A stretch of DNA of 64,000 nt, taken from the NCBI GenBank assembly GCA_036867785.1, contig CP145420.1, positions 558,001 through 622,000 on the forward strand, written 5' to 3'. The position numbers were made by a program, and so were the translations under genes. The DNA comes from Plasmodiophora brassicae. Taxonomy: Eukaryota > Endomyxa: Phytomyxea > Phytomyxea > Plasmodiophorida. A model generated the notes under the pieces. It was not told the DNA's origin and made no database searches. It saw nothing but the letters and a program-made list of their open reading frames with translations. Numbering within the stretch: position 1 is the stretch's first letter; every line of letters begins with the position of its first letter. Positions 30,898 to 41,498 of this stretch are shown in pieces.

Positions 30898-32448
30898 ATG
30901 AGCCGTGCGGTGGCCAAGCGGGGCACCACGAACGCGTTCGGCCCCGATGCGGCTGGCTGTGTGAAACGCCTGCGAACCGAGGCGCCCGCAGCGATCGACG
31001 CAGACGACGAGACGATTCGCGAGCTGGAGGACGGCCGGTCGTCCAGCTGCGCACGTCGAACGATCCTGGCCCAGTTCTGGCAGGAGCAGGTCGTGGCGCC
31101 GCCCGCCGGCGAGTGCGCCACCCAGATCAAGTTCACGGCCAGGTACCGGGCGTTGTCGCCCGCCAACAAGCTGCGCCTGCTCGAGGTGACGCAGCGCGAC
31201 GAGATCGCCGCCGACCTGCTCGTCAACTCGTTCCCGACGATGCCGGTGGCGCTGCAACTCGAGCTCCTGCGCCTGTCGCCGTACCACAAGACGGCGATCG
31301 GCATGCACCTGATGACGATCCAGTTCCCGGTCATGAGCGACGACATGCGCCTGCGGTTCCTGGAGGTGGCCCCCGAGAACATCCTCGTCGCTCTGCTCGA
31401 GAAGCACGTCGACGCCATGAGCGTCCGCGAGGCGCTGATCGCGTCCCGCCAGCTGGACGGGCGGCAGTACGCGCGCCTGCGCCAGGCCACGTTCGACCTC
31501 GTCTGGCGCCGCCGGGACCTCTGCGACACCGACGACCTCATCGACCTGGCGCAGATCGTCCTGCCCGCTGCCGGCCGCGACCTCGTTGCCGAGATCAGGA
31601 GCAGGTTCGTGTCGGGGTCTGGGGAGCGGCAGCGGCCCCCGCCGGCCGCCAGGGTCGTCCCTGGGCCCTGCCCGTTGCCGTCGACGACGCCGCCCGCCCC
31701 CGCCGACGGCGCCATGCACTTCCTGGCGTTGCTGTTCCCCAGGGGCATGGCCGAATGCTATCGGTCGGCGGCGACCCGTGTCCGGCTCGGGCACGGGCCG
31801 CTGGTCGCCATGCCGCTGGTCACCAGCGGCGGCGGCGGCGACGACGACGACACCGTGGAGAAGCGGGCCGCGTTCCGCCTGGACGCGGACGTCGACTGGA
31901 CGGCCGCCCAGTACGGGTTCCTGCAGGTGGTCCTGACGCGCGAGCTGGGCGATGGGGTGGCCGCCGCCGTGACGCTGTCGGACGGTGTGGACAGGACGTT
32001 CGAGGTTGGCGTCGTGGACGACGACTCGCCGATGCTGGACGTGCCGTGGCCGCTGCCGGGCCTGGGCACGCCCAGCACGATCGCGATCCAGGCGCACCTG
32101 CAGGAGGCCGACGACGATGAGAGCGAGGACGTGGAGAGCGGCAGCGAGGACGACGACGATGAGGACGACGGTCGGGCGTCGACGATCGCGGACGTGAGGT
32201 CGGGCGGGGAGTCGCCGACGCGGTTCCTGACGATGTACAAGGTGCTGCAGGCGCTGGTGTCGCTGGGGTGCATCAGCGCCGCCGACCAGATCAAGCTGAT
32301 CCTGGCGTACAGGAAGGCGCACATCAAGCCGCTGCTCGACGTCATCGTGGCGCAGGCCACAGCGGCGCCGTCGTCGCCGACGCAGCCGGACCCGTTCGTC
32401 TTCATGAGAATGCTGCGCGAATGCAGAGGCGTCATACTCGATGACTAG
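30898..32448 (+). CDS. Unknown protein with helical N-terminus and acidic linker
   Basis: Single-exon frame of 516 residues from Met 30898. Residues about 50-230 form Leu-rich helices (ARYRALSPANKLRLLEVTQR, MPVALQLELLRLSPYHKTAI, MRLRFLEVAPENILVALLEK), like an alpha-solenoid. Residues about 265-400 hold a beta-type domain (MPLVTS, QVVLTRELGDGVAAAVTLSD). An acidic linker (ESGSEDDDDEDD) precedes a final helical segment (MYKVLQALVSLGCISAADQI). Strong third-position G/C. The frame extends upstream to 30664 but without likely coding character. No family recognised. A long antisense frame is a by-product of the codon bias. Confidence 0.65.
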   Translation: MSRAVAKRGTTNAFGPDAAGCVKRLRTEAPAAIDADDETIRELEDGRSSSCARRTILAQFWQEQVVAPPAGECATQIKFTARYRALSPANKLRLLEVTQRDEIAADLLVNSFPTMPVALQLELLRLSPYHKTAIGMHLMTIQFPVMSDDMRLRFLEVAPENILVALLEKHVDAMSVREALIASRQLDGRQYARLRQATFDLVWRRRDLCDTDDLIDLAQIVLPAAGRDLVAEIRSRFVSGSGERQRPPPAARVVPGPCPLPSTTPPAPADGAMHFLALLFPRGMAECYRSAATRVRLGHGPLVAMPLVTSGGGGDDDDTVEKRAAFRLDADVDWTAAQYGFLQVVLTRELGDGVAAAVTLSDGVDRTFEVGVVDDDSPMLDVPWPLPGLGTPSTIAIQAHLQEADDDESEDVESGSEDDDDEDDGRASTIADVRSGGESPTRFLTMYKVLQALVSLGCISAADQIKLILAYRKAHIKPLLDVIVAQATAAPSSPTQPDPFVFMRMLRECRGVILDD

Positions 32449-32540
32449 ACGCGTGTATTAGATCATCATCATATGCCGCAGACACAGCCCCCGTCTGTTA
32501 ATACAAATATATATCCATCGGGCATCATCATCATCACGTG

Positions 32541-34141
32541 TCAGTCGGCGACCATCCGGATGAGGGCGTGCCGGTGCTTCCCGATGCGAAGTATGAAGGC
32601 GTTCCCGTGCGGCTGCAGGGGTTTGCCCTCCTTGGGCACGCAGCCGTTGACGGTGACGGCGCCCGCCTTGATCAGGCGCCGAGCGCTCGATCGCGTCTCG
32701 TCCGGCAGCGCCCGGCAAACAAGGTCGACGAGCGATACGTTGTACCGGTCGGCCTCAGCCAGCTTCAGTTCGGGGATCCCCGGGATCCCGTTCCGGATCT
32801 CCTCGAACGGCAGCTTGTCGATGTCGCCGTCGAACAGGATCTGCGTCGTACGTTTCGCCTTCTCCACGCCCTGTTCGCCGTGCACCATCCTGGTCCTGCG
32901 GATACGATCGATCAGCACGAGCGCCTTGGCCACGCCAAGCGCGCCTTACACTGATTCAGCCAGAAGTTGTTGCGTCTCAATGGGTCGTAGTGTCGGGTCG
33001 TCGATCTGGGCCAGCGGGACGAGCGAGACCCAACGAAGCATCTTGCGGACGTCGGCGTCGGGCGTGTTCAGTAGGCTCTGGTACAGTTGGAACGGTGTCG
33101 TCTTGTCGGGCGACAGCCAGACGCCGTTGCCGCCGGTGGATTTGCCAATCTTCATACCCGAGCTGGACAGCATCAGCGGAACCGTCAGGCCGTACACGTC
33201 CTGGTCCAGTCGCTTTCGAATCAGGTTGATCCCGGCCGTGATGTTGCCCCATTGGTCGGATCCACCAATCTGCAGCAGGCAGTTGTGCTGGGCGGCCAGG
33301 TACAGGAAGTCGTACGCCTGCAGCGTCTGGTACAGGAACTCGGTCAGCGTCATGCCCGTCTGGTTGTCCAGTCGGGAGCGGACGCTGTCCTTTGTCAGCA
33401 TTTGTTGCAACTGTTGGACGTCAGAACGCGCACACACCCACAGACACACACACCGTATCAGGACGGGCGCCAAGGCGGGAGCCAGACCTTGAAGTGTTTA
33501 GCGATGTTGCGCATGAACTGTATGATATTCATGTTCTCGTACCAGTCGATGTTGTTAACAACCATCGCCCGGTTGGACACGTCTGGACTGCAGTCCAACA
33601 CCCTGGCGACGTCGGCCCTGATGCTATCAACGTTGCGTTCGACCTGATGATCGAGGGAGTCAGACGGTGTGCGACAGGCGAGGCGCATGCTCGCCGTCAG
33701 TACCTGGTCTGGGTCCAGGAACGGACGTTCGCTGTCCCGTCCACTCGGGTCGCCAATGAGCGCCGTCGCACCACCGATAACAACAATGGGCGTGTGCCCG
33801 GCGTCCTGCAGGCGCCGCATGGCCATCAGCACCATCATATTGCCGAGGTGCAGCGATTCGGCGGTCGGGTCGAATCCGGAATAGAAGCACCTCGACTCCG
33901 ATTTCAGCCACCGTTCCAGGTTCAGACGGTTCGCACAATCCTGCAGGCACTCCCGGTTCTCCAGGTCGGCGATCACGCACAGCCCCTCGGGCGGTGCGCG
34001 GCCCAGCATCTCCGGATTCGCGTCGTCGTCGGTGAACAGCGGACTCGGGGTCGCTCTGCATTCCGCGAACGATCGCCTGCATCGCAAACGACGTCCGACG
34101 GCCCTGTGGACCCCGATCCACCTCATCATCATCGTCACCAT
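32541..34141 (-). CDS. Bacterial-type tyrosyl-tRNA synthetase, probably mitochondrial
   Basis: Three exons, introns 33411-33487 (77 nt, containing a GT-rich tract) and 32925-32951 (27 nt), join in frame to 498 residues. An Arg-rich N-terminus (MVTMMMRWIGVHRAVGRRLR) looks like a mitochondrial presequence. Class I motifs: YSGFDPTAESLHLGNMMVLM (HIGH-type box), GGATALIGDPSGRDSER, QIGGSDQWGNITAGI (the tyrosine pocket), and GMKIGKSTGG in place of KMSKS. The C-terminal S4-like RNA-binding domain ends at 32541 (ARRLIKAGAVTVNGCVPKEG). This is the bacterial/organellar TyrRS type, not the cytosolic one. It charges tRNA-Tyr with tyrosine. Confidence 0.9.
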
Positions 34142-34992
34142 CGCACGCAAACTCTACGCGATCTACCTCACGCCGTCAGGAGAGTCGCAGCCAAATATAC
34201 GACGCTCGAGAACTGGGCGAAAACAACTGGCACGGCTACCATCGCCGTTTCTGCGGGAACGGCCAACTGGAGCGGATGCCCGTCACGGGTTTGGACGTTC
34301 GGTTCGGAAATTTGCTGCGGGCGGCGGGTCATTGTGCCTTGGCGCCCGCGTTGGTGGATGATTGCCTCGGTGGCGAGTAGAGGGATGCCTGCGCAGGCGC
34401 GCTGCGACGCGTGTATTTACAGGCGAAGCGCGCGTGACATTCAACCCAAATGGTGAACTTGCCAGCAGCAGCAACAACGCTAGACGTCCGCGCGATGACG
34501 CAGCAATGCGCCGTCTTGCAACGGATGGTACTGCGACAATGTCGTGCTGTGACTACTCAGTGCGCCCGCAAATGGTTTCCTGCAAGGGCGTCCTGCCAAT
34601 TGTGTGTGTGTGTGTGTGTGTGCACGCAACTAACACGAGCGGTCGTCAGTGGAGGGAGGCGGGACCTCGCTGACGCGGGTCCATATGAGGTGTGCCGACG
34701 CTCAAGTGCGCGTGTACGACGATTTGAGGTACGCCAGCAAGCTATGTAGCGGGCGTCGGAAGCCATCCAGCGCTCACCCCGTGGAACCTTCCCGGGGGTG
34801 GATCATTGGCGCCCTGTGTCGCCACGGGTCGGAATGCCGAATGCGCGCGTTACGGAGTCCGCGAAAATAGGGCAGCCCATTCGTACCGGTAATCAGCTCC
34901 GTTCGGGGTTCCCGCCTCCTGACGCTGTGACGTGTCTGCTTAGCCCCAGCGCGTCCTCTCCCTGCCCCGTGAGTCCTGCCCGCCTCTATCGG
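34142..34992. other. Intergenic, nothing recognised
   Basis: About 850 bp without a supported gene between the divergent TyrRS and Zn2Cys6 genes. The only feature is a pure (TG)n run near 34601-34622. Confidence 0.5.
34601..34622. repeat. (TG)n microsatellite
   Basis: Uninterrupted TG dinucleotides, about ten units, in non-coding sequence. Confidence 0.9.
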
Positions 34993-36191
34993 ATGACGAA
35001 GAACGGCGTCGCCAACGGTACGCGAGGTCTGCCCCGGCAGGCATGCATGTCGTGTGCGCAGAAGAAGATCAGGTGCGACGGCGAGCGGCCCTGCGGGCGT
35101 TGTCGCTCGGCATTGCAGGAATGCCACGATCAGCCGGCCCGCGTGCGCCCGCCGGGCGTCAAGATGCGACGCATCCCGCGGGCCTGCCCCGCTTGCATAC
35201 GCGCCAAAGCCCGATGCGAGTTGCAGAGGCCGTGCGAGCGATGCGTCAAACATGGCAAGGGGCACCTGTGCGACAACCCGCCGAGGGTGCCGCAGCGTCC
35301 GGGGCCGCTAATCCCCGTGAAGAACGCTCTCAACGAATTCATGCCGACGCCCGAGTTCGTCCGCGACTTCTTCCTCCGGTCGCATCGATACTATAGCGTC
35401 GACTACGTTCGCTCTCTTCCGGAGCTCAGACGGTAATCATGGCGGTAACGACGGCCGGCTGTCTCCCTGAACACGTTTGCCAGGATGTCGTTCTATCGGA
35501 CGATTCGGTTGGTCCTATCCGTGGATGATATTGGCCGCGTCCAGGACGATATCGATGGCAGTGCGGGATGGCCGATCGAGTCGTTCCCGAAACAGGAACG
35601 GAGGGTACTGGTACTCATACCCGACAGTGTACCTACCATATCGTTCGTATTTAGCTCAGGTAGGCGCGCCAGTGTCTGCTGTCGCGCTCGGCATCGTATT
35701 CACGCGGAACGCACAGACGGGGACACGATCACATCGTCGGCAACCGTCAATGACGCTGCCGTCAATCTTCTTGGTTTCGTTAGTTCGGTCACGTATGCCG
35801 TCGTCACTGCGGTCTGACACGTGTTCCATGTCCCAGGTTGACGACGACTTTGTTAGCCATTCGTCGAAGCTACAAGATGATCTCCTGGGAATGTTCATGC
35901 CAAAAGTGTTCCGGTGCGTGCAAGTCCATCGTTCGTGGGTCATCGTTCACTGATTGCACGGGCTGTGGTAGTATCTTTCACCCTGACGACCTGCATCATA
36001 TCCTTGAGCAGGCGGCCAGAGAGTGGTTCGGGTGTGAGAACCCCGTGTTCACGCCCGTGCTCAGGTGCATCGATCGGAACGGCCGCTTAGTGAACGTCCA
36101 GGTTTCCTGGCATTCGTTCACACATGTCGAACGCCTGGATCCGCTGGAAGTCTCGCACAATGTGATCATGACGTTTGAAGTGCAGCAATGA
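34993..36191 (+). CDS. Transcription factor with two fungal-type Zn2Cys6 clusters and a possible PAS fold
   Basis: Exon 1 (34993-35432) has two binuclear zinc clusters. The first is C-x2-C-x6-C-x5-C-x2-C-x6-C (CMSCAQKKIRC...CGRC). The second, about 45 residues later, is C-x2-C-x6-C-x5-C-x2-C-x8-C (CPACIRAKARC...CERC). A 51-nt intron (35433-35483) joins it in frame to an exon starting with MSFYRTIRLVLSV. Later exons are not fully resolved. The last frame, ending at 36191, has a PAS/PAC-like pattern (FHPDDLHHILEQ, then VLRCIDRNGRLVNVQVSWHS). Zn2Cys6 plus C-terminal PAS is the layout of the fungal ERT1/AcuK regulators of carbon metabolism, but two clusters in tandem is unusual. Confidence 0.65.
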
Positions 36192-36321
36192 AATCGATTA
36201 GACTATTCGAGGCCGTCAGCGTTGCCTGTCGCGCGCGCCGGGCCCCTCCTGCCCGCGCCTGTCGACGATACGACATCGTGACGGTAACGATTAAGTTGTA
36301 TAGGGTCGCTGGCGCATGCGC

Positions 36322-37232
36322 TTACGAAAGCATGTCGATCTCGGTCTGCCAGTAGGCGGGTGGGCCTCCGTACGTGTTCTCACCCGCTTGCCAGTTGCCG
36401 CCGATGTTGGTGGCGTACAGCCAGGTCGCCCCGATGTCAGTCGCGTTGTGGACCAATGGCCGCAGCCGCGCCTGCGTCACACTGTGGACGACGAGCCAGG
36501 TTTGCACGCCCGCGCGGTCTGCTGCCGCTATCGTCGACGCGATTTGGTCGTACTGCGCCTCGTAGCTCGCCATGTTGTTCTCGTACACGACAAAGATCTC
36601 GTCCGGGCGGAACGCCGCCACGATGCACGGGTTGGGGATCGCGGCGTTGAACGCAATCACTGCGTGCCTGCCCGCGTAGCTGTACACGATCTGGCGAAGC
36701 GACTCGTACTCGCTGACGAACGCGCTGCAGTTCCAGTTACTCGGCGAAGCTTCGTCGAAGAAAATGCCGTCCAGCGTGGGCATCGCGTTGAAATAGGCGG
36801 CCACCTGCGCCTCAATCCTACGATTCAGCAACGGTATCCCATCAGTTGACGTGGCAGCGGGTCGGACGTTTCATAGACATACCTCTGCCACGACTGGCAG
36901 ACGCCAGGCTGATTACAGCCGGGCGCATGGTTGAAGTACCCGGTTGGGACGTACCCCAGGACGATGGTGCCGCGCTGGTTGAACCGCTTCACAGCGCCCA
37001 CGTAGGCTGCCAGGTTCGGGACCAGCTTGTACGATGTTTCGCTGGAGAACATGCCGCAGTTCGGGTTGATCAGGGCCAGGGAGCCGCCCGGGATCGTGTC
37101 GTAGTGCTTCGATGACGGGTCCCAGTAGCTGATCACGCCCAAGCCGGGCGAGTTGCAGCGCTCGCTGCTGTCGTTGTTATGACGGCCGACGACCGCGCCG
37201 AGAAGGACAATGAAGATAACAGCAGGCAGCAT
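36322..37232 (-). CDS. Secreted spherulin-4 family protein (possible glycoside hydrolase)
   Basis: Two exons across a 65-nt intron (36818-36882) give 281 residues. A signal peptide starts at Met 37232 (MLPAVIFIVLLGAVVG). The mature part is a TIM-barrel-like protein of the spherulation-specific family 4: GLGVISYWDPSSKHYDTIPG, ALINPNCG, GTIVLGYVPTGYF, and the catalytic-type strand LDGIFFDEASP with adjacent Asp and Glu. The end has GATWLYATNIGG. Relatives include GH135-like galactosaminogalactan hydrolases of fungi and an encystment protein of Physarum. Substrate here is unknown; a cell-wall or cyst-wall role is an inference. Confidence 0.8.
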
Positions 37233-37554
37233 TTGTGCAGGTTAATTTTGTTATGCCTTAAGGTGCTCGCACTGGATGCCCTGCTGGCATGGACAGGGCA
37301 CGCGAACGCGTACGCGTGCCCACGTTGCGTTGGATCTCGTGTTGTACCCTGCTGTATTTTCATATCGAGAGAGGCCAACCCGTAGGCCCGGAATGTTCGT
37401 AGTGAATGGCGTTCTGTGCTGCAGTCGGCCCGTACGCCCCTTGCGACGAAACGAACTTCACTGGATCGGTATGGCCTATGTTTAGCTGTTCGCCCTACCC
37501 GATCCGCGAGGATCTTGTCCTGCTGCGCAGGTCGAGGACGACAAGGACCAGACA

Positions 37555-38823
37555 ATGGTCGCTGTAACCGCCGTCGTCTTCGTCGCTGCTTGGGCGAGCG
37601 TCGCATCGGCCTCCGTCAAGGATATCAGGGACCTGACGCTGGCAGTGGAGTTACGCGATGGTGATGCCGTGCAGGCGATTCTTAGCGAGCGCATTGGCTG
37701 CTTCCCGGTATCGGTCCTTCGGAGCGCTGTGCACCATGCGGTCGAGAAAGGCGACGGGGACCTGATTGGCATACTCTGCCGACATATCGGGTCAATGGAC
37801 GACCTGGACGTCGGGCAGGGCGGCCAGCCGACCATTCACCTCGTCATCCAGAAGCATGACCTGCGCCTGTTGCAGCGATTCCTCGCTCTGCGTCCGCGAA
37901 TCGACCTGCATGACGGGAACGGCATCACCGCCATGCACGTCGTTGCCGCGGAACCCAACGTGCACAAGTTCGCCTCGATCCTGCTGCGAAACGGCTTCAC
38001 TGACGTGAACCGCATGGCGTTCTTCGACGGGGTCCATGGCGTCACTGCCCTGCACATCGCCAGCCAACGAGGTCGTGGCCAAGTCGTCGACGTTCTGCTG
38101 GGCGAGGCACGCCACCTTGTCGACGTGAACCTTGTGGATGCGCTAGGGCGCAGCGCTCTCCATCTGGCCATCCAGGCTGGGCAAGTGCCCATCGCCAAGG
38201 CATTGGTCAGTGCAGGCGTCGACTGCTTCGTTAGCGACAAGTTCGGCACTACAGCGTACGGTCTCGCCGGGGGACGCATGCCCAGCATCCTGCGCCTGAT
38301 GAAGGTCGTTACCAAGATGCGAACCAAGGTTCGCGATGCATCACCCGGCAATCAGATCTGCAGTACTGACGGCCACGATTCGCCGCGGCCGTCGTCTTCC
38401 AACACATCTAAAAGACGCCGAAAGAAGAAGCAAAGGGGAAGAAAGGCGGACCGAGTCGCCGAAGGAGCTGGGTCGGGATCCCGCCCCGCAGCACATCGTT
38501 CCAGGTCGGTTGCTTCAGTGGATACGATCATTGACCACGCGTGGCCGTGCCGCAACGGAACCGCTGCCGATCAAGGGGTCGTCGTCAACGATGACATCAT
38601 CAGTGCCGGGATCGGGGAGCGCTTGCTGGGCCTGGACCGCTGGGAGGCGTTCGCCCTGAACGCCGACGGGATCGGCGACAGCGCTCGGCGGACCATGCTG
38701 TCCGCCATTCGCGATCTTCGTCGCCGGTATCGTGAGCTGGTCGGCATGCCCGAGCTGGACCTGGCCGAGTCCCGATACGAGGTCGGGCGTGTGCCCCTGC
38801 CGCGAATGGTCCACCAGCAGTAA
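37555..38823 (+). CDS. Ankyrin-repeat protein with N-terminal signal-like sequence
   Basis: Single exon, 422 residues. The N-terminus MVAVTAVVFVAAWASVASAS resembles a signal peptide. Four to six ankyrin repeats follow, about residues 25-240 (GITAMHVVAAEPNVHKFASI, GVTALHIASQRGRGQVVDVL, GRSALHLAIQAGQVPIAKAL). A Ser/Arg/Lys-rich linker with a nuclear-signal-like run (KRRRKKKQRGRKADR) lies near residues 283-300. The C-terminal 90 residues are a helical domain (ISAGIGERLLGLDRWEAFAL, IRDLRRRYRELVGM). A signal peptide and a nuclear signal in one protein conflict; the true start could be later. Function unknown. Confidence 0.7.
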   Translation: MVAVTAVVFVAAWASVASASVKDIRDLTLAVELRDGDAVQAILSERIGCFPVSVLRSAVHHAVEKGDGDLIGILCRHIGSMDDLDVGQGGQPTIHLVIQKHDLRLLQRFLALRPRIDLHDGNGITAMHVVAAEPNVHKFASILLRNGFTDVNRMAFFDGVHGVTALHIASQRGRGQVVDVLLGEARHLVDVNLVDALGRSALHLAIQAGQVPIAKALVSAGVDCFVSDKFGTTAYGLAGGRMPSILRLMKVVTKMRTKVRDASPGNQICSTDGHDSPRPSSSNTSKRRRKKKQRGRKADRVAEGAGSGSRPAAHRSRSVASVDTIIDHAWPCRNGTAADQGVVVNDDIISAGIGERLLGLDRWEAFALNADGIGDSARRTMLSAIRDLRRRYRELVGMPELDLAESRYEVGRVPLPRMVHQQ

Positions 38824-39144
38824 AAGATTCCCAGGCGCGCGGGGATATTCCCGTCATTGCATGTTGAGTCACACGGGCGCGCTGGCCGGTCACTGTGCCG
38901 CGACTCGTCGCCGAGCTGAGTCACGACCGAATTCAAACTGACATGACTCGACCGCTGGCCGATCGCAGGCTGCAGCATCGTCAGCGCAGGCGCCAGTCTC
39001 CTAACGTTATACCAGGTGGGACGTCGCCGTAGTCGTGGTAAACCCCCTGTCTGTCCAATCGCCGTTAACTAACAGACCGTCCGCCCTCCCACCAACGTTG
39101 TCGCCCACCTTCCAAGCTTAACAGCACCAGACACGTACGAGCTG

Positions 39145-40980
39145 ATGTCCAGCGATCCCTCGACCCCGACAACAGGCTCCGCACCTCTCGAACACCACGA
39201 GGCGTCGCCCGTCCACCGTAAGCTCTCGAACGCGGCGTACCTGCCGCCTCGTATCTGGACCGATGCCGCCCGCTCGGACGACAACGCCAACGGCGACGTT
39301 TCCGGCAGCGATAGTGAATCGTCCTGGCGTCGTCGACCACGTCGTAGCGCGAGTTCACGATCGGCATTCTCTAGCGCCGCCGTATTCCCGTTCCCGATCG
39401 ACCATGGTCGGCAAGGCGACGCCGCTGCGCTAGGCTCGCCTAAGGGCACTCCCGCCAGCAAGCCGATGCGATCGTTCTCCAGCAAGAAATGGCTGTCGTC
39501 CGAGCGGTTCGATTCGGGGCACTCCACGCCCAGGTCGATGTTCGGCAGCCCGCGCTCCTCGTTTGACTCGTCGGCGCTGATGGCGTCGGGCGATCCGCAG
39601 CAGATGACAGCGATTCGTGCGTTCAACACCAAGATTAACCTGCTGGCACAGCAGGGCAAGCATCGCGAAGTGCTGGCTCTGATCGAGGAGGCGCGTACGT
39701 CGACGGACCGCACGCTGGATGAGACGTTGAACACGCAGACGTTCACGATCCTCGTGAAGGCGTACTGCAACACGGGCAACTTGGAGGCGGCCGAGGAGCT
39801 CGTCGAGGAGATGCGCACGTTCGACGAGCACCAGCGCCCGAACCGGTTCACGCTGAACACGCTTCTGAACGGATACGTGCGACGCGACCAGATGAAGAAG
39901 GCGTCGGACCTGTTCAAGAAGATGGTTGCCAGCGACGACGCGAAACAGCGCCCGGATCACGTCACGTACTCGACCATCATCAAAGGGTTCGCTGCCGCTG
40001 GCGACATGCAGTCCGCCGAGGATCTGTTCCGAACGCTGGTCGACCATGCCGACGAGACCTGCCGGCCGAACATCGTCATGTGCAACACGGTCGTCAAAGG
40101 ATGGTGCTTCAAAGGCGAGATGGATCGGGCGGACGCGCTCCTGAACGAGATGCGCTCCAGCGACAAGCTGTGCTCACCGGACGTCATCACGATGAACACC
40201 ATTATCGACGGTCATGCCAAGAACGGCAACGTGAAGCGCGCCGAGGAGTTCTTCGAGCAGATGCAGGCCACGGGCAGCGACGTACGCCCCAACCAGGTCA
40301 CCATCAACTCCATGATCGACTGCTACACAAAGTCTGGCAACATGGGCAAAGCCGAGGAGCTGTTCTTCAGGCTCGAGGAGAGCACTGACCCGAACCTGTG
40401 CCCATCGCCGGTCACGTACGGCGCCATGATCAACGGGTACGTCAAGGCGGGCGACCTTCGCAAGGCGGAACTGTTGTTCTCCCAGATCAAGAACCACCGC
40501 GACCCGGCGTGTCGCCCGAACCAGGTGAGTTACACGACCATGATCGGCGCGGCGGCGAAAGCCGGCCAGATGGACAAGGCTGAGAAGCTGTTCGAGACGA
40601 TGCTGGCGTCGCCCGACCAGAATTGCCGCCCCAACAACTTCACGTACTCGATCCTGATCGACGGGTACTGTAAGGCGGGCAACATGGCCCGGGCCGAGCA
40701 GCTCCTGCACCAGATGGAGACGGGCAACGACCGGGCGTGCCGACCGAATCGCGTCACGTTCAACACCATGCTGCACGGGTACGGGCGCGCCGGCCAGAAC
40801 GACAAGGCGGAGCAGATGTTCCAGCGCATGCAGCGGCACCCGGACCCGAACTGCAGGCCGAACTCGATCACGTTCCGCACCATGATGCATATGAACCGGT
40901 CGCGCGGCAACGCCTCCCAGGCGCAGAAGTTCGCCGACATGATGAACATCGTCGACAAGCGCACGCATTCGCGTCGCTGA
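39145..40980 (+). CDS. Pentatricopeptide-repeat (PPR) protein
   Basis: Single exon, 611 residues. Residues about 150-600 form roughly a dozen PPR motifs of 35-38 residues (TFTILVKAYCNTGNLEAAEE, TYSTIIKGFAAAGDMQSAED, TINSMIDCYTKSGNMGKAEE, TFNTMLHGYGRAGQNDKAEQ). The repeats carry an extra 2-3 residues between helices (RPNQVTI, CRPNNFTY), a regular spacing found in many protist PPR proteins. The first 140 residues are Ser/Arg-rich and may include a targeting sequence. PPR proteins bind organellar RNA and act in processing, editing or translation; which RNA is unknown. Confidence 0.9.
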   Translation: MSSDPSTPTTGSAPLEHHEASPVHRKLSNAAYLPPRIWTDAARSDDNANGDVSGSDSESSWRRRPRRSASSRSAFSSAAVFPFPIDHGRQGDAAALGSPKGTPASKPMRSFSSKKWLSSERFDSGHSTPRSMFGSPRSSFDSSALMASGDPQQMTAIRAFNTKINLLAQQGKHREVLALIEEARTSTDRTLDETLNTQTFTILVKAYCNTGNLEAAEELVEEMRTFDEHQRPNRFTLNTLLNGYVRRDQMKKASDLFKKMVASDDAKQRPDHVTYSTIIKGFAAAGDMQSAEDLFRTLVDHADETCRPNIVMCNTVVKGWCFKGEMDRADALLNEMRSSDKLCSPDVITMNTIIDGHAKNGNVKRAEEFFEQMQATGSDVRPNQVTINSMIDCYTKSGNMGKAEELFFRLEESTDPNLCPSPVTYGAMINGYVKAGDLRKAELLFSQIKNHRDPACRPNQVSYTTMIGAAAKAGQMDKAEKLFETMLASPDQNCRPNNFTYSILIDGYCKAGNMARAEQLLHQMETGNDRACRPNRVTFNTMLHGYGRAGQNDKAEQMFQRMQRHPDPNCRPNSITFRTMMHMNRSRGNASQAQKFADMMNIVDKRTHSRR

Positions 40981-41498
40981 CCGGCGACCACCACGTCCCT
41001 CCCGGGGGGACCCGTGCAGCCGCCGCAGAAATGAACCAAACACGTTGAACGCTCGACCGCACTCTGGTTGACACGTCGTGTGGGCTCCAGCGTTGGAGAA
41101 ACCTGGCGCAGCCGACCTATTTCGTGTTTGTTGGCATGTAAGTCAGCGGAATCGACGCAGCGGTATTCGTTTAATTTGAGGACGGTTGCGCCGGGACGAC
41201 AGGGTCTGGTCAAGTATTACCCCGGCGGCAGGCACGGTCGTGCTCCTATAACAATGCCCGGCCGCGCCGTGCGCATTGTGGATCAATCAGCAAGCAACGG
41301 CACGAACCGCTGAACGTTTCACAATCGCGCAACTGCGATGGTACATCGTTGGGAGCGAGGACGCTGCTATCGATCGTCGAGGATAACCTTTATTGCAAAC
41401 CCGAGGAAAATGTTCGCTGTACTGGAACAATTGAAACGTGCGTATCAATGGTAGGAATGCCCGTCTACAGGTCATTCCGGAATGCCGCGCCGGCGGCA
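40981..41498. other. Intergenic, nothing recognised
   Basis: About 500 bp between the convergent PPR gene and the repetitive surface-protein gene. No gene, RNA or repeat is supported. Confidence 0.5.

Noticed and set aside
30799-32322. 507-residue open frame on the minus strand
   Set aside because: Antisense shadow of the 30898-32448 gene; strong third-position G/C leaves the opposite strand open. Its composition is Arg/Gly/Asp-rich without domains.
36601-37115. Plus-strand frames over the spherulin-4 gene
   Set aside because: They overlap a spliced minus-strand gene with signal peptide and conserved motifs; no features of their own.
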